A stretch of 57,929 nucleotides of DNA from a virus. The stretch lies in the IMG/VR virus record IMGVR_UViG_3300021376_000064, positions 1 through 57,929 of that record; one strand, given 5' to 3'. The translations under genes were made by a program, and so were the position numbers. The notes beneath the pieces are model-generated. The model worked only from the letters and a program-made list of their open reading frames with translations. It made no database searches and was not told the origin of the DNA. Shown here piece by piece: positions 1-9,300 of this stretch (position 1 is its first letter; each line of letters opens with the position of its first letter).

Positions 1-109
1 TATGTTAGATACAATGACCAGAAGTAAATTATTAGAAGCAAAAAGATTAGAAACTGAAGCACTTGCAGCTAGTTTGAATGGAACTCCTTTATCAATTTAC
101 ATAGGATAA
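1..109 (+). CDS. 3' end of an unidentified gene (partial)
   Basis: An open frame enters from the left edge and ends at a TAA at 107-109; only the last 35 residues are visible. The tail is charged and Leu/Ala-rich (SKLLEAKRLETEALAA), so it is probably helical. An ATG at position 2 is in frame, but the gene probably starts further upstream. It ends 4 bases before the next ATG, so it is likely cotranscribed with the neck gene and would be a head or neck gene by position. Its function cannot be judged from this fragment. Confidence 0.5.
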   Translation, partial: MLDTMTRSKLLEAKRLETEALAASLNGTPLSIYIG

Positions 110-113
110 AATA

Positions 114-638
114 ATGCCATTATTTCACGGAACCAGAGATGCAGGACTTGTTCATAAGTTTAATATGGAACTTATTGCGGATATAATTGATACAGAAGTT
201 GCTGTTTACAAACTTTCATTGGAAAATACAAAAACAAACATATACAATGAGTCGGACAAAAAGATTTATCATAGTCCTATAAAAGTTCCGTCATTGATAG
301 ATTATCAAGCACAGGCATATGAAGGAACTGAATTTGGACAAGATTACCAACAGGCGGCAAACTTTGCATTTATACGAGAGTATTTGAAAGAGGTTGAAAT
401 TTTTATAGAAGTTGGTGATATTATTGAATATAATGGCGATTATTGGGAAGTTGATGCAATTCAAGAAAATCAATTCTTTGGTGGAAAAAATCCAGATTAT
501 TCATTTGCTACAGAAAAATGGGGACATAATGTTTCTATTGTAGCTAATACACACTTAACAAGAAGGTCAAGAATACATATAGAGGAATTTAGACCTCAAA
601 TAATAAACGATGGCAATGATTTGCCAGGTAACATATAA
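114..638 (+). CDS. probable neck / head-closure structural protein
   Basis: This 174-residue protein has no membrane segment. It opens with MPLFHGTRDAGLVHKFN and carries a central beta-rich stretch (EIFIEVGDIIEYNGDYWEVD) of the kind seen in small neck or head-completion proteins of myoviruses. From memory, proteins with this N-terminus and the GDII..N..YWEVD segment are common just before the sheath gene in large phages; this is family recollection, not a database match. The gene's last base overlaps the next ATG, so the two are translationally coupled. Together with the following gene and the sheath it forms the head-tail joining block. A role like T4 gp13/gp14 is inferred from position. Confidence 0.5.
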   Translation: MPLFHGTRDAGLVHKFNMELIADIIDTEVAVYKLSLENTKTNIYNESDKKIYHSPIKVPSLIDYQAQAYEGTEFGQDYQQAANFAFIREYLKEVEIFIEVGDIIEYNGDYWEVDAIQENQFFGGKNPDYSFATEKWGHNVSIVANTHLTRRSRIHIEEFRPQIINDGNDLPGNI

Positions 639-1618
639 TGCGTAATTCAATTAAATATAGAAAACCCCCAATCAGTAGAACACATGATAGTTTTATTGAT
701 AATAAAAATTTAAAGGCAAATCCAATATATGACATTGGAAGTAATAGACATCGTGAAGTTCGTAGAGATAAAGATAAAGTTCGCAGTTTTGGAATTACAT
801 TATATGACATTGATTATGCCATAAAAAATTTTATAGATAAAAAAATACAATTGAACGTTGAAGATAACGGTGAATTTATCACAGTTCCAACAATATATGC
901 TAATGCAGAAAAATGGGCATCAATACAAAAAGATGGTTTCTTAAAAGATAAAAAAGGAAAAACAATAGTCCCATTGATTACATTTAGACGGTCTGCTGTT
1001 ACAGTAAAAAATGAACTTCGTAGAAACAAAGTTGCGAATCAATATCATGTGTCTTATGCTATTAAACAAAAATACAATACACTCAATCCATATGATAAAT
1101 TTAGCAATTTGTATAGTGCAAATAAATCAAGTGAATATTTTTTAACCCCAATTCCAGACTATGTTGATGTAACTTATGATTTCATAATTTGGTGTGAATA
1201 TCAAAATCAATTAAACTATGTCATAGAAAATTTTATTTATTTTGGTGGTCAATCATTTGGTGATAAAAATTATTTTAAGTTTGCTACTCATGTTGATGGG
1301 TTTACGATAGAAGATAACAATACAACAGGACAAGATAGGACTGTTAGGGCATCTTTTCAACTGTTGGTGCATGGATATTTGCTTCCAAAAGAAGTTGCAA
1401 TGCAAACTACAACAAAGAGAATTGTTGGACCAAATCAAGTAAAGTTAGTTGATAGAACAGTAAGTAGTGATTTTTTTGATGATTACAACCGAATTGTATT
1501 TAGACCAATAGATGAAGATGTTACCGAAGAATCAAAAGAGAGGGATCGTAAAGAGAAAAAATTTACAGATATATCGTTAAATAATTCGCCAGGAGTATAT
1601 CCAGACGAAATTGATTGA
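638..1618 (+). CDS. probable tail-completion / tail-terminator protein
   Basis: This 326-residue soluble protein starts at an ATG that overlaps the preceding stop codon. Residues about 175-250 (DYVDVTYDFIIWCEYQNQLN, then FGDKNYFKF, then the Arg-containing VRASFQLLVHGYLLP) resemble a conserved domain found in tail-terminator or tail-completion proteins of large myoviruses (the T4 gp15 role). This is judged from pattern memory. The C-terminus is charged and acidic. It lies between the neck gene and the sheath, where a protein closing the distal end of tube and sheath is expected. The alternative is another connector component. The last codons run into a TATTTATA promoter-like motif that serves the next gene. 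Confidence 0.5.
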   Translation: MRNSIKYRKPPISRTHDSFIDNKNLKANPIYDIGSNRHREVRRDKDKVRSFGITLYDIDYAIKNFIDKKIQLNVEDNGEFITVPTIYANAEKWASIQKDGFLKDKKGKTIVPLITFRRSAVTVKNELRRNKVANQYHVSYAIKQKYNTLNPYDKFSNLYSANKSSEYFLTPIPDYVDVTYDFIIWCEYQNQLNYVIENFIYFGGQSFGDKNYFKFATHVDGFTIEDNNTTGQDRTVRASFQLLVHGYLLPKEVAMQTTTKRIVGPNQVKLVDRTVSSDFFDDYNRIVFRPIDEDVTEESKERDRKEKKFTDISLNNSPGVYPDEID

Positions 1619-1626
1619 TATTTATA
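1619..1626 (+). promoter_or_regulatory. late-promoter-like TATTTATA motif
   Basis: TATTTATA within GATATTTATATG. It abuts the stop codon of the tail-completion gene and lies 34 bases before the ATG at 1661. It is one of 13 such motifs in the window. Confidence 0.5.
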
Positions 1627-1660
1627 TGAGTAATTTAACAATAATTAATTGAGGTTTTTT

Positions 1661-2020
1661 ATGTCTAGTTTTAGTGAAAAGTCATCGGATGATTTAGTTT
1701 TGCCAAATGATTCAGTAACAGAAAATAATAAAAATTCTACGGATGAAAAAATATCGAAAGAATTTAATGATTCTGATATTGAAAGGGTAAAAGATTTACA
1801 GTCTGCTTACGCAATCACAACTGCTCAAATTGGTCAAATTGAAATTGAGTTACATCTACTTAATAAAAGATTGGATCAAGTAAAACAAATTAGAGAAGAT
1901 TTGTTTACAAAATATTCTAATTTACAAACCGAAGAAACGGATTTGGTTAAATCATTAAATGAAGAATATGGTGATGGTGTTTTAGATTTGGATTCTGGCA
2001 AATTTATATCAACTGAATGA
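1661..2020 (+). CDS. small acidic coiled-coil protein upstream of sheath
   Basis: The protein has 119 residues. The ATG at 1661 is chosen because a GAGG Shine-Dalgarno lies 6 bases upstream; a TTG 12 bases earlier keeps the frame open but is less likely. The N-terminal 35 residues are Ser/Asp/Asn-rich and probably disordered. Residues about 45-100 form a predicted coiled coil (IGQIEIELHLLNKRLDQVKQ). No enzyme motif is seen. It lies in its own promoter interval between tail-completion protein and sheath and is probably a minor virion or assembly protein. It is not recognised as a named family. Confidence 0.6.
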   Translation: MSSFSEKSSDDLVLPNDSVTENNKNSTDEKISKEFNDSDIERVKDLQSAYAITTAQIGQIEIELHLLNKRLDQVKQIREDLFTKYSNLQTEETDLVKSLNEEYGDGVLDLDSGKFISTE

Positions 2021-2041
2021 TAGTTTTGATTTTTTGCACGA

Positions 2042-2049
2042 TATTTATA
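2042..2049 (+). promoter_or_regulatory. late-promoter-like TATTTATA motif (sheath)
   Basis: GATATTTATATG lies 36 bases before the GTG start of the sheath gene. No consistent -35 element is visible, as in T4-type late promoters. Confidence 0.55.
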
Positions 2050-2085
2050 TGCAGATTTCATTCTATAATTTTACGGAGATAATAA

Positions 2086-4527
2086 GTGGCAACTGAAAGA
2101 ATAATAAGTCCTGGTGTGTTTACCAATGAAAAAGATTTATCCTTCCTCCAAACAGGAGTGGGAGCCATTGGTGCTGCACTTATAGGACCTACAATTAAGG
2201 GACCGGCCTTTGTACCGGTTGCAGTGAGCAGCTATCAAGATTTTGTTGCTCAGTTTGGTAGTTTGTATGAACAATCTTACCTTCCATACACTGCAAAAAG
2301 TTATTTAAATAATGCAGGTGGTGCTACCATTGTTAGAGTATTAGGATCTGGTGGATATATGCTTACTCATCCTCTTGCTCTCGTTGCAACAGGTTCATGG
2401 GGTAAAAAGTTAATATCATTTTTACATCCAACATTTGCTATTGGAAATGATGATGATGAAAGTATGTTTGCAAAATCCACATTAACATCAAATAATAGTG
2501 GTAGTTTTGTACTGACAATATCAGGTGGCATGGAAACAGACCAATCAACATTTACCAATGCTTTGGATCAAAATGGTGAAGCTTTTAGTTCATCAATAGA
2601 TCCAAATAATGCATCTTTTATAGGAAATCTTTTTGGATATAACCCTTACGGAACAAATGCAGTTTACAATTATGTTTGTTTCACACAACAGGCATCTGCA
2701 TCACTTGCTGCCGATGCTGCAACAACGTTAATAATTGAAAGTGGTTCTTTAAATTCACCACAATGGGATTTTACAGACGATTATTTGGCTGCACAAACAC
2801 CTTTTGTTACTTCACAAAAAGTTGGTGCAAATACAATAGACTTATTTAGGTTTGAAACTATTTCTCATGGTTGTCATTCCAATTATGAACTTAAAGTTGG
2901 TGTTTCTAACATTCGTCCTGCTGGAACAATTGCAGGTTCAGAATATGGTGACTTTGATATTGTTGTACGATATGTTGATCAATCTAAACTTCCTCAAACA
3001 CCATATGGATGGCAAGACGAAGATATAAGACCTGCAACAATTGAATCGTTCAAATGTACTCTTGATCCAAATTCTCCAAGATATATTGCTCGTGTAATTG
3101 GTGATAGATATGTAACAATTACCGATGAAGGTAAAGTTGTAGTAAATGGTGATTATTCAAATAAATCAAAATTTATTAGAGTTGAAGTAACAGAAGCTGT
3201 TAAGAATGGTGCAGTATCTCCTAATTTAGTACCATTTGGTTTCCGTTCTTTGACAACTCCAATTCCAAGTGGATTTACTCAACCTGCTGCTGCAACTTAT
3301 GTAAGTTCACAAACAATAGGATCTGCATACAATAAGAGAGTTTATTATGGATTTAGTTATGATTTCTCCAACACGGATAATTTTAATTATTTAAGACCAC
3401 TTCCTGTTGCTTCTAATCGTTCAACTGGATCTAATGTAGACTTCTATTTGGGTGATTACACACAACATGCTGCTGCTAATTTTCCAACTCCAACTAATCC
3501 GTATAGTGGATCAATTACTTTAACAAGTAATACTTCTATTGATACTCGTAAGTTTATGATTCCGTTTCAGGGAGGATTCGATGGTCACAAGCCAAATCTT
3601 CAAAAGAAAACAGGAACACATATGTTGGCTTCTAATACACAAGGATTTGACCTTTCAAATCAGGGAGCAAGTGGATATGCTGCTTACAAAAAGGCGCTAG
3701 ACACAATTTCAAATGCTGATGAATTTGATGTAAACATGGTTGTAACTCCTGGTGTTATACATTCTCTACACTCTGGTATTACATCTTATGCCTTTGAAAT
3801 GTGTGAAGCTCGTGGCGATGCTTTCTATGTAATGGATTCAGTTGGATATGATGATAATATAACAACTGCGGTTTCTGCAATGGAAGGTTTAGACACAAAC
3901 TATGCCGCAACATATTATCCTTGGGTTAAGATTGTTGATTTGGATAGAAACAAACCAGTATGGGTTCCCCCATCAGTTGTTCTTCCTGGTGTTATTGCGT
4001 TCAATGACCGTGTTGCAGCTGAATGGTTTGCGCCTGCTGGTTTGAATCGTGGTGGTTTGACAGAAGTAATTGAAGTAAAAACACGTTTGACACAAGCCGA
4101 AAGAGACCAATTATACGAAGGTAGAATAAATCCAATTGCAGTATTTCCTGCATCTGGTGTCTGCGTATGGGGACAAAAAACATTGCAAGGTCGCCCATCT
4201 GCTCTTGACCGTATCAATGTTCGCCGTCTCTTGATTGCTGCTAAGAAGTTTATTGCTTCCTCCACAAGATACCTTGTGTTTGAACAAAACACATCACAAA
4301 CAAGAACTCGCTTCTTGAACATTGTGAACCCATATCTTGAATCTATACAACAACGTCAAGGTTTGTACGCCTTCCGTGTTATCATGGATGAAAGTAATAA
4401 TACGCCAGATATTATTGACCGTAACATTCTTTACGGACAACTTTATCTACAACCTGCAAAGACTGCTGAATTTATCATTCTTGATTTCAACATTCAATCA
4501 ACAGGTGCGGCATTTCCAGGTGCTTAA
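2086..4527 (+). CDS. contractile tail sheath protein (gp18-like)
   Basis: This 813-residue protein is longer than T4 gp18 (659). It forms the contractile outer cylinder of the tail around the tube. The N-terminus ISPGVFTNEKDLSFL and the C-terminal block (NVRRLLIAAKKFIASSTRYL, then RTRFLNIVNPYL, then an ILYGQLYLQPAKTAEFI segment before FNIQSTGA) are the hallmarks of phage sheaths, the C-terminal block being the conserved core. The middle (about residues 100-450) is probably an added outer domain. The start is GTG with CGGAG 7 bases upstream. A strong terminator follows and the tube gene is next, the usual sheath-tube pairing. No sign of disruption. Confidence 0.95.
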   Translation: MATERIISPGVFTNEKDLSFLQTGVGAIGAALIGPTIKGPAFVPVAVSSYQDFVAQFGSLYEQSYLPYTAKSYLNNAGGATIVRVLGSGGYMLTHPLALVATGSWGKKLISFLHPTFAIGNDDDESMFAKSTLTSNNSGSFVLTISGGMETDQSTFTNALDQNGEAFSSSIDPNNASFIGNLFGYNPYGTNAVYNYVCFTQQASASLAADAATTLIIESGSLNSPQWDFTDDYLAAQTPFVTSQKVGANTIDLFRFETISHGCHSNYELKVGVSNIRPAGTIAGSEYGDFDIVVRYVDQSKLPQTPYGWQDEDIRPATIESFKCTLDPNSPRYIARVIGDRYVTITDEGKVVVNGDYSNKSKFIRVEVTEAVKNGAVSPNLVPFGFRSLTTPIPSGFTQPAAATYVSSQTIGSAYNKRVYYGFSYDFSNTDNFNYLRPLPVASNRSTGSNVDFYLGDYTQHAAANFPTPTNPYSGSITLTSNTSIDTRKFMIPFQGGFDGHKPNLQKKTGTHMLASNTQGFDLSNQGASGYAAYKKALDTISNADEFDVNMVVTPGVIHSLHSGITSYAFEMCEARGDAFYVMDSVGYDDNITTAVSAMEGLDTNYAATYYPWVKIVDLDRNKPVWVPPSVVLPGVIAFNDRVAAEWFAPAGLNRGGLTEVIEVKTRLTQAERDQLYEGRINPIAVFPASGVCVWGQKTLQGRPSALDRINVRRLLIAAKKFIASSTRYLVFEQNTSQTRTRFLNIVNPYLESIQQRQGLYAFRVIMDESNNTPDIIDRNILYGQLYLQPAKTAEFIILDFNIQSTGAAFPGA

Positions 4528-4539
4528 TTGATATAAAAA

Positions 4540-4570
4540 GGGGAGATGAAATACTCTCCCCATATTTTTT
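4540..4570 (+). terminator. intrinsic terminator after the sheath gene
   Basis: A perfect 7-bp stem (GGGGAGA/TCTCCCC, 4540-4546 with 4555-4561) with an 8-base loop is followed by ATATTTTTT. It lies 13 bases after the sheath stop and isolates the sheath from the tube promoter. Confidence 0.85.
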
Positions 4571-4581
4571 TGAAATTCGTA

Positions 4582-4589
4582 TATTTATA
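4582..4589 (+). promoter_or_regulatory. late-promoter-like TATTTATA motif (tail tube)
   Basis: GTATATTTATAG lies directly downstream of the sheath terminator and 30 bases before the tube ATG. Confidence 0.55.
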
Positions 4590-4619
4590 GTTAAAGGTAT
4601 TTTAAATTTGGAGAAATAA

Positions 4620-5108
4620 ATGGCTGAATTACTTGATCCCACGGAAGTGTTTTTTACCCCGTTTGAGCCAAAGTTACAAAATCGTTTTATTATGTACATT
4701 GAAGGTGTGCCCGCTTACCTGGTAAAAGGTTCAGGCCGCCCAAATATAACTTTTAATCCGATTACTTTGGATCACATTAACATCAAACGTAAAGTAAAAG
4801 GTAAAGGTGAGTGGCAAGATATTACAATCAAATTGTATGATCCGATTGTGCCATCCGCTGCACAGGCAACAATGGAATGGGTACGTCTATCACACGAATC
4901 TGTAACAGGTCGTGATGGTTATTCTGACTTCTACAAGAAAGATATTACCCTTCATATTCTCGGTCCTGTTGGTGATAAGGTTGAAGAATGGACACTCAAA
5001 GGTGCTTTCATTACTGCAACTACATTCGGTGAAATGGATTGGGCAAACGATGCGTTTGTTGAGATTTCTCTCACACTCGCCTACGATTATGCTATACTAC
5101 AATACTAA
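4620..5108 (+). CDS. tail tube protein (gp19-like)
   Basis: At 162 residues it is almost exactly the length of T4 gp19 (163). It polymerises into the inner tail tube under the sheath. Typical features are the N-terminal PFEPKLQNRFIMYIEGVPAY (virion tube N-arm and first strand), the FNPITLDHINIKRKVKGKG loop, WQDITIKLYDPIVPSAAQ, and the C-terminal LKGAFITATTFGEMDWANDA strand. GGAGA precedes the ATG by 5 bases. It is transcribed separately between two terminators with its own late motif, which fits the need for many copies. Confidence 0.95.
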   Translation: MAELLDPTEVFFTPFEPKLQNRFIMYIEGVPAYLVKGSGRPNITFNPITLDHINIKRKVKGKGEWQDITIKLYDPIVPSAAQATMEWVRLSHESVTGRDGYSDFYKKDITLHILGPVGDKVEEWTLKGAFITATTFGEMDWANDAFVEISLTLAYDYAILQY

Positions 5109-5149
5109 TACATTTTGTATTGTTATATTAAGGATGAAATTAAAAATAC

Positions 5150-5176
5150 GGGTATACTGATTTTTTCGGTATACCC
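5150..5176 (+). terminator. hairpin terminator after the tube gene
   Basis: GGGTATAC pairs with GTATACCC (8 bp, extendable to 10 with a T-G and a G-C pair) around a T-rich loop. No clean T-run follows; AT-rich sequence and the next TATTTATA motif follow at once. Confidence 0.7.
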
Positions 5177-5177
5177 A

Positions 5178-5185
5178 TATTTATA
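5178..5185 (+). promoter_or_regulatory. late-promoter-like TATTTATA motif (tail chaperone)
   Basis: CCATATTTATATT begins one base after the hairpin at 5150-5176 and lies 47 bases before the ATG at 5233. Confidence 0.5.
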
Positions 5186-5232
5186 TTAGTAAATTAAAAA
5201 GTTTTATTACAAACAATGTTATAGGATTAGTT

Positions 5233-6099
5233 ATGACAAAAATTCCAACAGGTTATGATGTACCGATCGATAACGGTACGTCTGATGCAGATTTAAAGGC
5301 ACGATTAGTAGCCGAACACAAACAGACTAATATTAAAAAATCAAACTTTCCAACAGAAATCGTGCCATTGCCATCAAAAGGATTGGTTTATTCAGAAGGA
5401 CATCCACTTGCAGATGGTTTTATTGAAATGAAATATATGACGGCAAGGGAAGAAGATATTTTAACTTCGCAGAATTTAATAAAACAAGGCGTAGTTTTAG
5501 ATAAATTATTTGAGTCTTTGATTGTTACTCCAATAAATTACGGTGACTTATATGTAGGTGATAAAAATGCAATTATGGTTGCAGCCAGAGTTTTGGGTTA
5601 TGGTAAAGAGTATACGGTAGAAATTGATGATCCATTCTCACCCGGCAACAAACAAAAACTAACAATAGATTTAACTCAAATTGAGCACAAGGAGGTCGAT
5701 TATTCGCCATTTGAGAGCAGAGCAACCGAATTTGATTACACACTTCCAATTTCAAATAGAACTGTTACATTCAGACTTTTAACACATGATATTGAAAAAC
5801 AAATCAAGAATGAATTGAAAACAATGAATAAAGCTCTTGTTAAAACTGGAATTGATAAGGAACTAACAACAAGACTCAAATATGTTATAGTTGCAGTTGA
5901 TGGAGAACGTGGAAGAGCAACCGTTGATAATTTTGTTGATAACGAATTATTTGCATCTGATTCACGAGCATTGAGACAATTTATTAAAGAGTTTTCACCA
6001 GATTTAGATATGACTTTCACATTTGTCTCTGACATAACAGGTGAGGTAAAGGAGATGGATATACCGCTTGAGGTGTCATTTTTTTGGCCTAACACCTGA
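5233..6099 (+). CDS. tail assembly chaperone / T4 gp26-like baseplate hub family protein
   Basis: This 288-residue protein has the signature of the T4_baseplate (gp26/gp51) family: LPSKGLVY at about residues 48-55, MTAREEDIL at 69-77, and a C-terminus ending in FFWP. These proteins act in hub and tail-tube initiation and sit, as tail-assembly chaperones do, just before the tape measure gene. The stop at 6097-6099 is preceded by a run of seven T (6079-6085). A +1 (or -2) slip there would extend the protein by 77 residues into the overlapping frame that ends at 6319. The unslipped product is a complete family member, so both forms may be made, as with G/GT chaperones of other phages. Confidence 0.8.
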   Translation: MTKIPTGYDVPIDNGTSDADLKARLVAEHKQTNIKKSNFPTEIVPLPSKGLVYSEGHPLADGFIEMKYMTAREEDILTSQNLIKQGVVLDKLFESLIVTPINYGDLYVGDKNAIMVAARVLGYGKEYTVEIDDPFSPGNKQKLTIDLTQIEHKEVDYSPFESRATEFDYTLPISNRTVTFRLLTHDIEKQIKNELKTMNKALVKTGIDKELTTRLKYVIVAVDGERGRATVDNFVDNELFASDSRALRQFIKEFSPDLDMTFTFVSDITGEVKEMDIPLEVSFFWPNT

Positions 6100-6319
6100 G
6101 TATAAAATAGGTTTACATGAAGAAATATTTTCTGTTTGTTATTATGGTAAAGGTGGTTTTACTTGGGGTGAAGTTTACGATTTACCAATACATTTAAGAA
6201 GATATTATCTTAAACAAATTCAAAAAGCGGTTGATGAAAAAAATAAAGCGGAACAAGCAGAAATTTCAAAGTCTCAATCAAAAGTTCCAAAATTTAGTAA
6301 ACCGCCGGCAAGAAGATAA
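6068..6319 (+). CDS. frameshift extension of the chaperone, or gp51-like small protein
   Basis: The overlapping frame encodes FFGLTPEYKIGLHEEIF, then FTWGEVYDLPIHLRRYYLKQ, then a Lys/Glu/Ser-rich tail. The GGF.W.EVYDLP..LRRYY segment matches the pattern of T4 gp51 and of the C-terminal halves of related hub/chaperone proteins. The frame has no ATG; the only initiator is a TTG at 6068 with a poorly spaced AAGGAG (13 bases), so expression as a frameshift product is more likely than independent initiation. A slip on the T7 run gives a 361-residue fusion reading VSFF-GLTPEY across the junction. The frame ends 61 bases before the tape measure start. Confidence 0.7.
   Translation: MRCHFFGLTPEYKIGLHEEIFSVCYYGKGGFTWGEVYDLPIHLRRYYLKQIQKAVDEKNKAEQAEISKSQSKVPKFSKPPARR
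6079..6085 (+). other. candidate programmed frameshift site (T7 run)
   Basis: In the zero frame the codons are TCA TTT TTT TGG. Moving +1 (or -2) on the seven-T run joins the chaperone to the downstream frame 12-15 bases before the zero-frame stop. Confidence 0.55.
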
Positions 6320-6324
6320 ATTTG

Positions 6325-6362
6325 TGGTCTACATATTTATAGTATGTAGACCATTTTGTTTT
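6325..6362 (+). terminator. hairpin terminator with a late-promoter motif in its loop
   Basis: A perfect 11-bp stem (6325-6335 with 6343-6353) and 7-base loop are followed by TTTTGTTTTT. TATTTATA spans the stem-loop boundary (6334-6341), so one element may both end the chaperone transcript and start the tape measure transcript. Confidence 0.85.
6334..6341 (+). promoter_or_regulatory. late-promoter-like TATTTATA motif (tape measure)
   Basis: ACATATTTATAGT sits inside the terminator hairpin and 39 bases before the ATG at 6381. Confidence 0.5.
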
Positions 6363-6380
6363 TAATTTATCCGGAAGGTC

Positions 6381-9300
6381 ATGGCATCGGAAAATGAAAA
6401 AAAATTAGAAGAACAGATACGCGTCATATCCGAAGAACGAAAAAAAATTGAAGCGGCTATTCTTGATTTAAAAAATAAGATTGAATCAACAGAACAAAAG
6501 TCTGTTGCTAATCTAGAAAAAATAATAAAACTGGAAACTTTGCGCCTTGATAGCGTAGAGAAAGAAGAAGAAATACGCAAAAAAATTGAAAAGATAGACA
6601 AAGATACTGAAAAAAGAACTGAATCTGCAAAAAAAGCACAAGATTATGCTACAAAGGGATTAGAGGGACAAGTAAATTTAGCAGATGATTACCTCCAAAA
6701 ATTGTCTACCGGTCAAACTATTATGGATGATTTTGGTAAAACATCTTTCAAAACACAAGCCATATTATCAACACTTCCGGAAGAAGCAAGAAAAAATGCC
6801 GAAAACATAGGTTTGACTGTAAATGTTGCAGAGAAAATGGTTAAAACTCTTGAACGAGGTGGAATTGGTACTCGTGATCTTTCAACATATGGTGCAGACT
6901 TTAAAGATGAACTTGCAGAAACAGTAGATATTGCTTCAGATGTAGAAAGACTCGAAACTGCAATGCTAAAATCATCGGCTGATGCATTAAAAGGTAAGGC
7001 AACTATTGTTGATACAGATAAAACAAGAGAGGCAATTCTTGTAAGAATGTATGAGATAGAACATGGAAACAATAACCTAACAAGTGAAGGAAAAAAATTA
7101 CAACTTGATTCACTTGCTATAATGTTAGATAAAGTTACTCAACTTGATGTTGCTAATGCAAAGATAAAAGAACAAAATGATAGTATGGCAACTTTGAATA
7201 CGGCAAGTAGTAAAGTTGGTGATACAATGGGGGGATGGGTAAAAAAACTTCCAGGTGGAGATGCTATAACAAATGCGTTGGGTATAGATAAAGCGGCAAA
7301 TAATGTAAACAAAAAAATGTCTACCGCATTTACTTCAGCATTAGGTGCTATAAAAGGTAAAAATAGTCCTGCCGAGGCATTTAAGGATGCAGGTTCCGCA
7401 TTGGGTAGTATGATTTCAATGGCACCAAAATTGATGGCTGGGTTGGGTATAGGATTATTAACCGGTGCAGTTAATTTCTTAATAGGTGCATTTAGTGCAG
7501 TGGATGAAGAAGTAGCTGATATAGGTAAAGATTTTGGGTACACCAGAAAAGAAGCAGCGGCCTTACGAGATACATCAGTAGATATAGCCGGTGAAATGAA
7601 AGTTGTTGGAGTAAATTCAAAAGAAGTTGTTAAAAATATTGGTATGGTTTCCGATATGATGGGTGGATTAGATATTGGTGCTCAACTTGCCAGTGGAAAT
7701 CCTGCAGCAAAACAACTTGTAAAAGATGCAACATTACTTACAGAAAAATTCCAAATGTCCAAAGAAGAAGTAGAATCTATGCACAGTCTTTCATCTATAA
7801 CTGGTAAAAGTATGGGTGAACTTGCAGGAACTGCTGCTAAAATGGGTGGTGGATTGATGACAAGCAAACAGGCCATGAAAGCACTTGCTAGTGTTCCAAA
7901 AGAAGTTGCAGTTGCATTCAAAGGTATACCGTCTGCACTTGCAGCTGCTGCTCAAAAGGCAAAATTACTTGGTCACGATTTGAAAAAAGTTCAAGATATT
8001 GGTGATGGTATGCTCGATATTGAACAATCACTTGAAAAAGAAATGGAAGCCCGTGTATTGACTGGTAAAAATCTTCAATTGGACAAAGCACGTGAACTTG
8101 CATTGAATGGTGATATTGCTGGATTACAAGATGAATTGTTAAAACAAGCAGGTGGTCTTGAAGATTTCACAAAGATGAATCGTATTCAACAAAAGGCAAT
8201 GGCAGATGCTATGGGTATGTCTGTTGAAGAAATGACTACTATGCTTACAAATGCAGATAAACTACAAAAATTGGGTGTGTCTCAACAAAGAATGGATGAA
8301 TTACAAGCCAAAAACGCTGAAGAACTGAAAAAAATTGCAGGTGAAACGGCAGACGGTGCATTAAAGGCCGAAATAGAAAAAATGGCAAAAGAAAAAGAAT
8401 CTGCTGCTATTAAAGAAAAAATGGCAAATATTGTTCAAAAACTACAAGAGAAACTATCAAAATTATTAACACCAATACTCGAAATGGTACACGGTATGTT
8501 GGATGCCGCTGATGCAGGTGGCGATTTTGATAATATAGTTGAATCTGTTTCTGGTGTAATAAAGGGTATTATTCCAATCGTTAAAACTCTTTTTGGTGCA
8601 TTATCAACATTAATAGGACCTGTATCATCAGTTTTAGGTTTTTTTGGTGGTGTAGAGGATAAAACACAAAATATAACCGGTGGTATAACGGAAGCCGGTA
8701 AAGCTGCAGAATCAAGTGAAGCCGGTTTCGGTGGTATATTAAAATCAGTTACCTTGCTTGGCGGATTATTTGCTGGTAAAGCTGCTATCGGTAAAGGTCT
8801 TGATATGCTAAAGGAAAAGGCATCAGACTTTGGAAATATAGTTAAAGAAAAAATAGAAGATAAAATAAAAGATGCAGCAGGTGACATGGGTAAAAAACTA
8901 TTAGGACTTGGTGGCAAAAAAGGTAAGGCACCAAAGACACCAAAAATGCCAGGTGGAAAAGCTGCTAAAGGTGGTGGTGGATTTTTAGACTCATTGGTAG
9001 AGGCATTTAATAAAATGGATGCTAAAAAAATGTTAATGGGTGCAGCTGCATTGTTGGTAGTCGCTGCAGCTCTTTGGGTAACTGCTAAAGCTGTTCAAGA
9101 ATTTATGAAAGTAGATTGGGCTGCCATGGCAAAAGCCGGTGTTGCATTATTAGGTTTGGCTGGTGTTGCTTACCTGATAGGTAAAGTAAAAGAAGATATG
9201 ATAAAAGGTGCAGCTGCTATGTTAATTCTTGGTGCCGCTCTTTATGTAATCGGTGCGGCATTACAATTATTTATGTCAATATCGTGGGAAGATATGGCAA

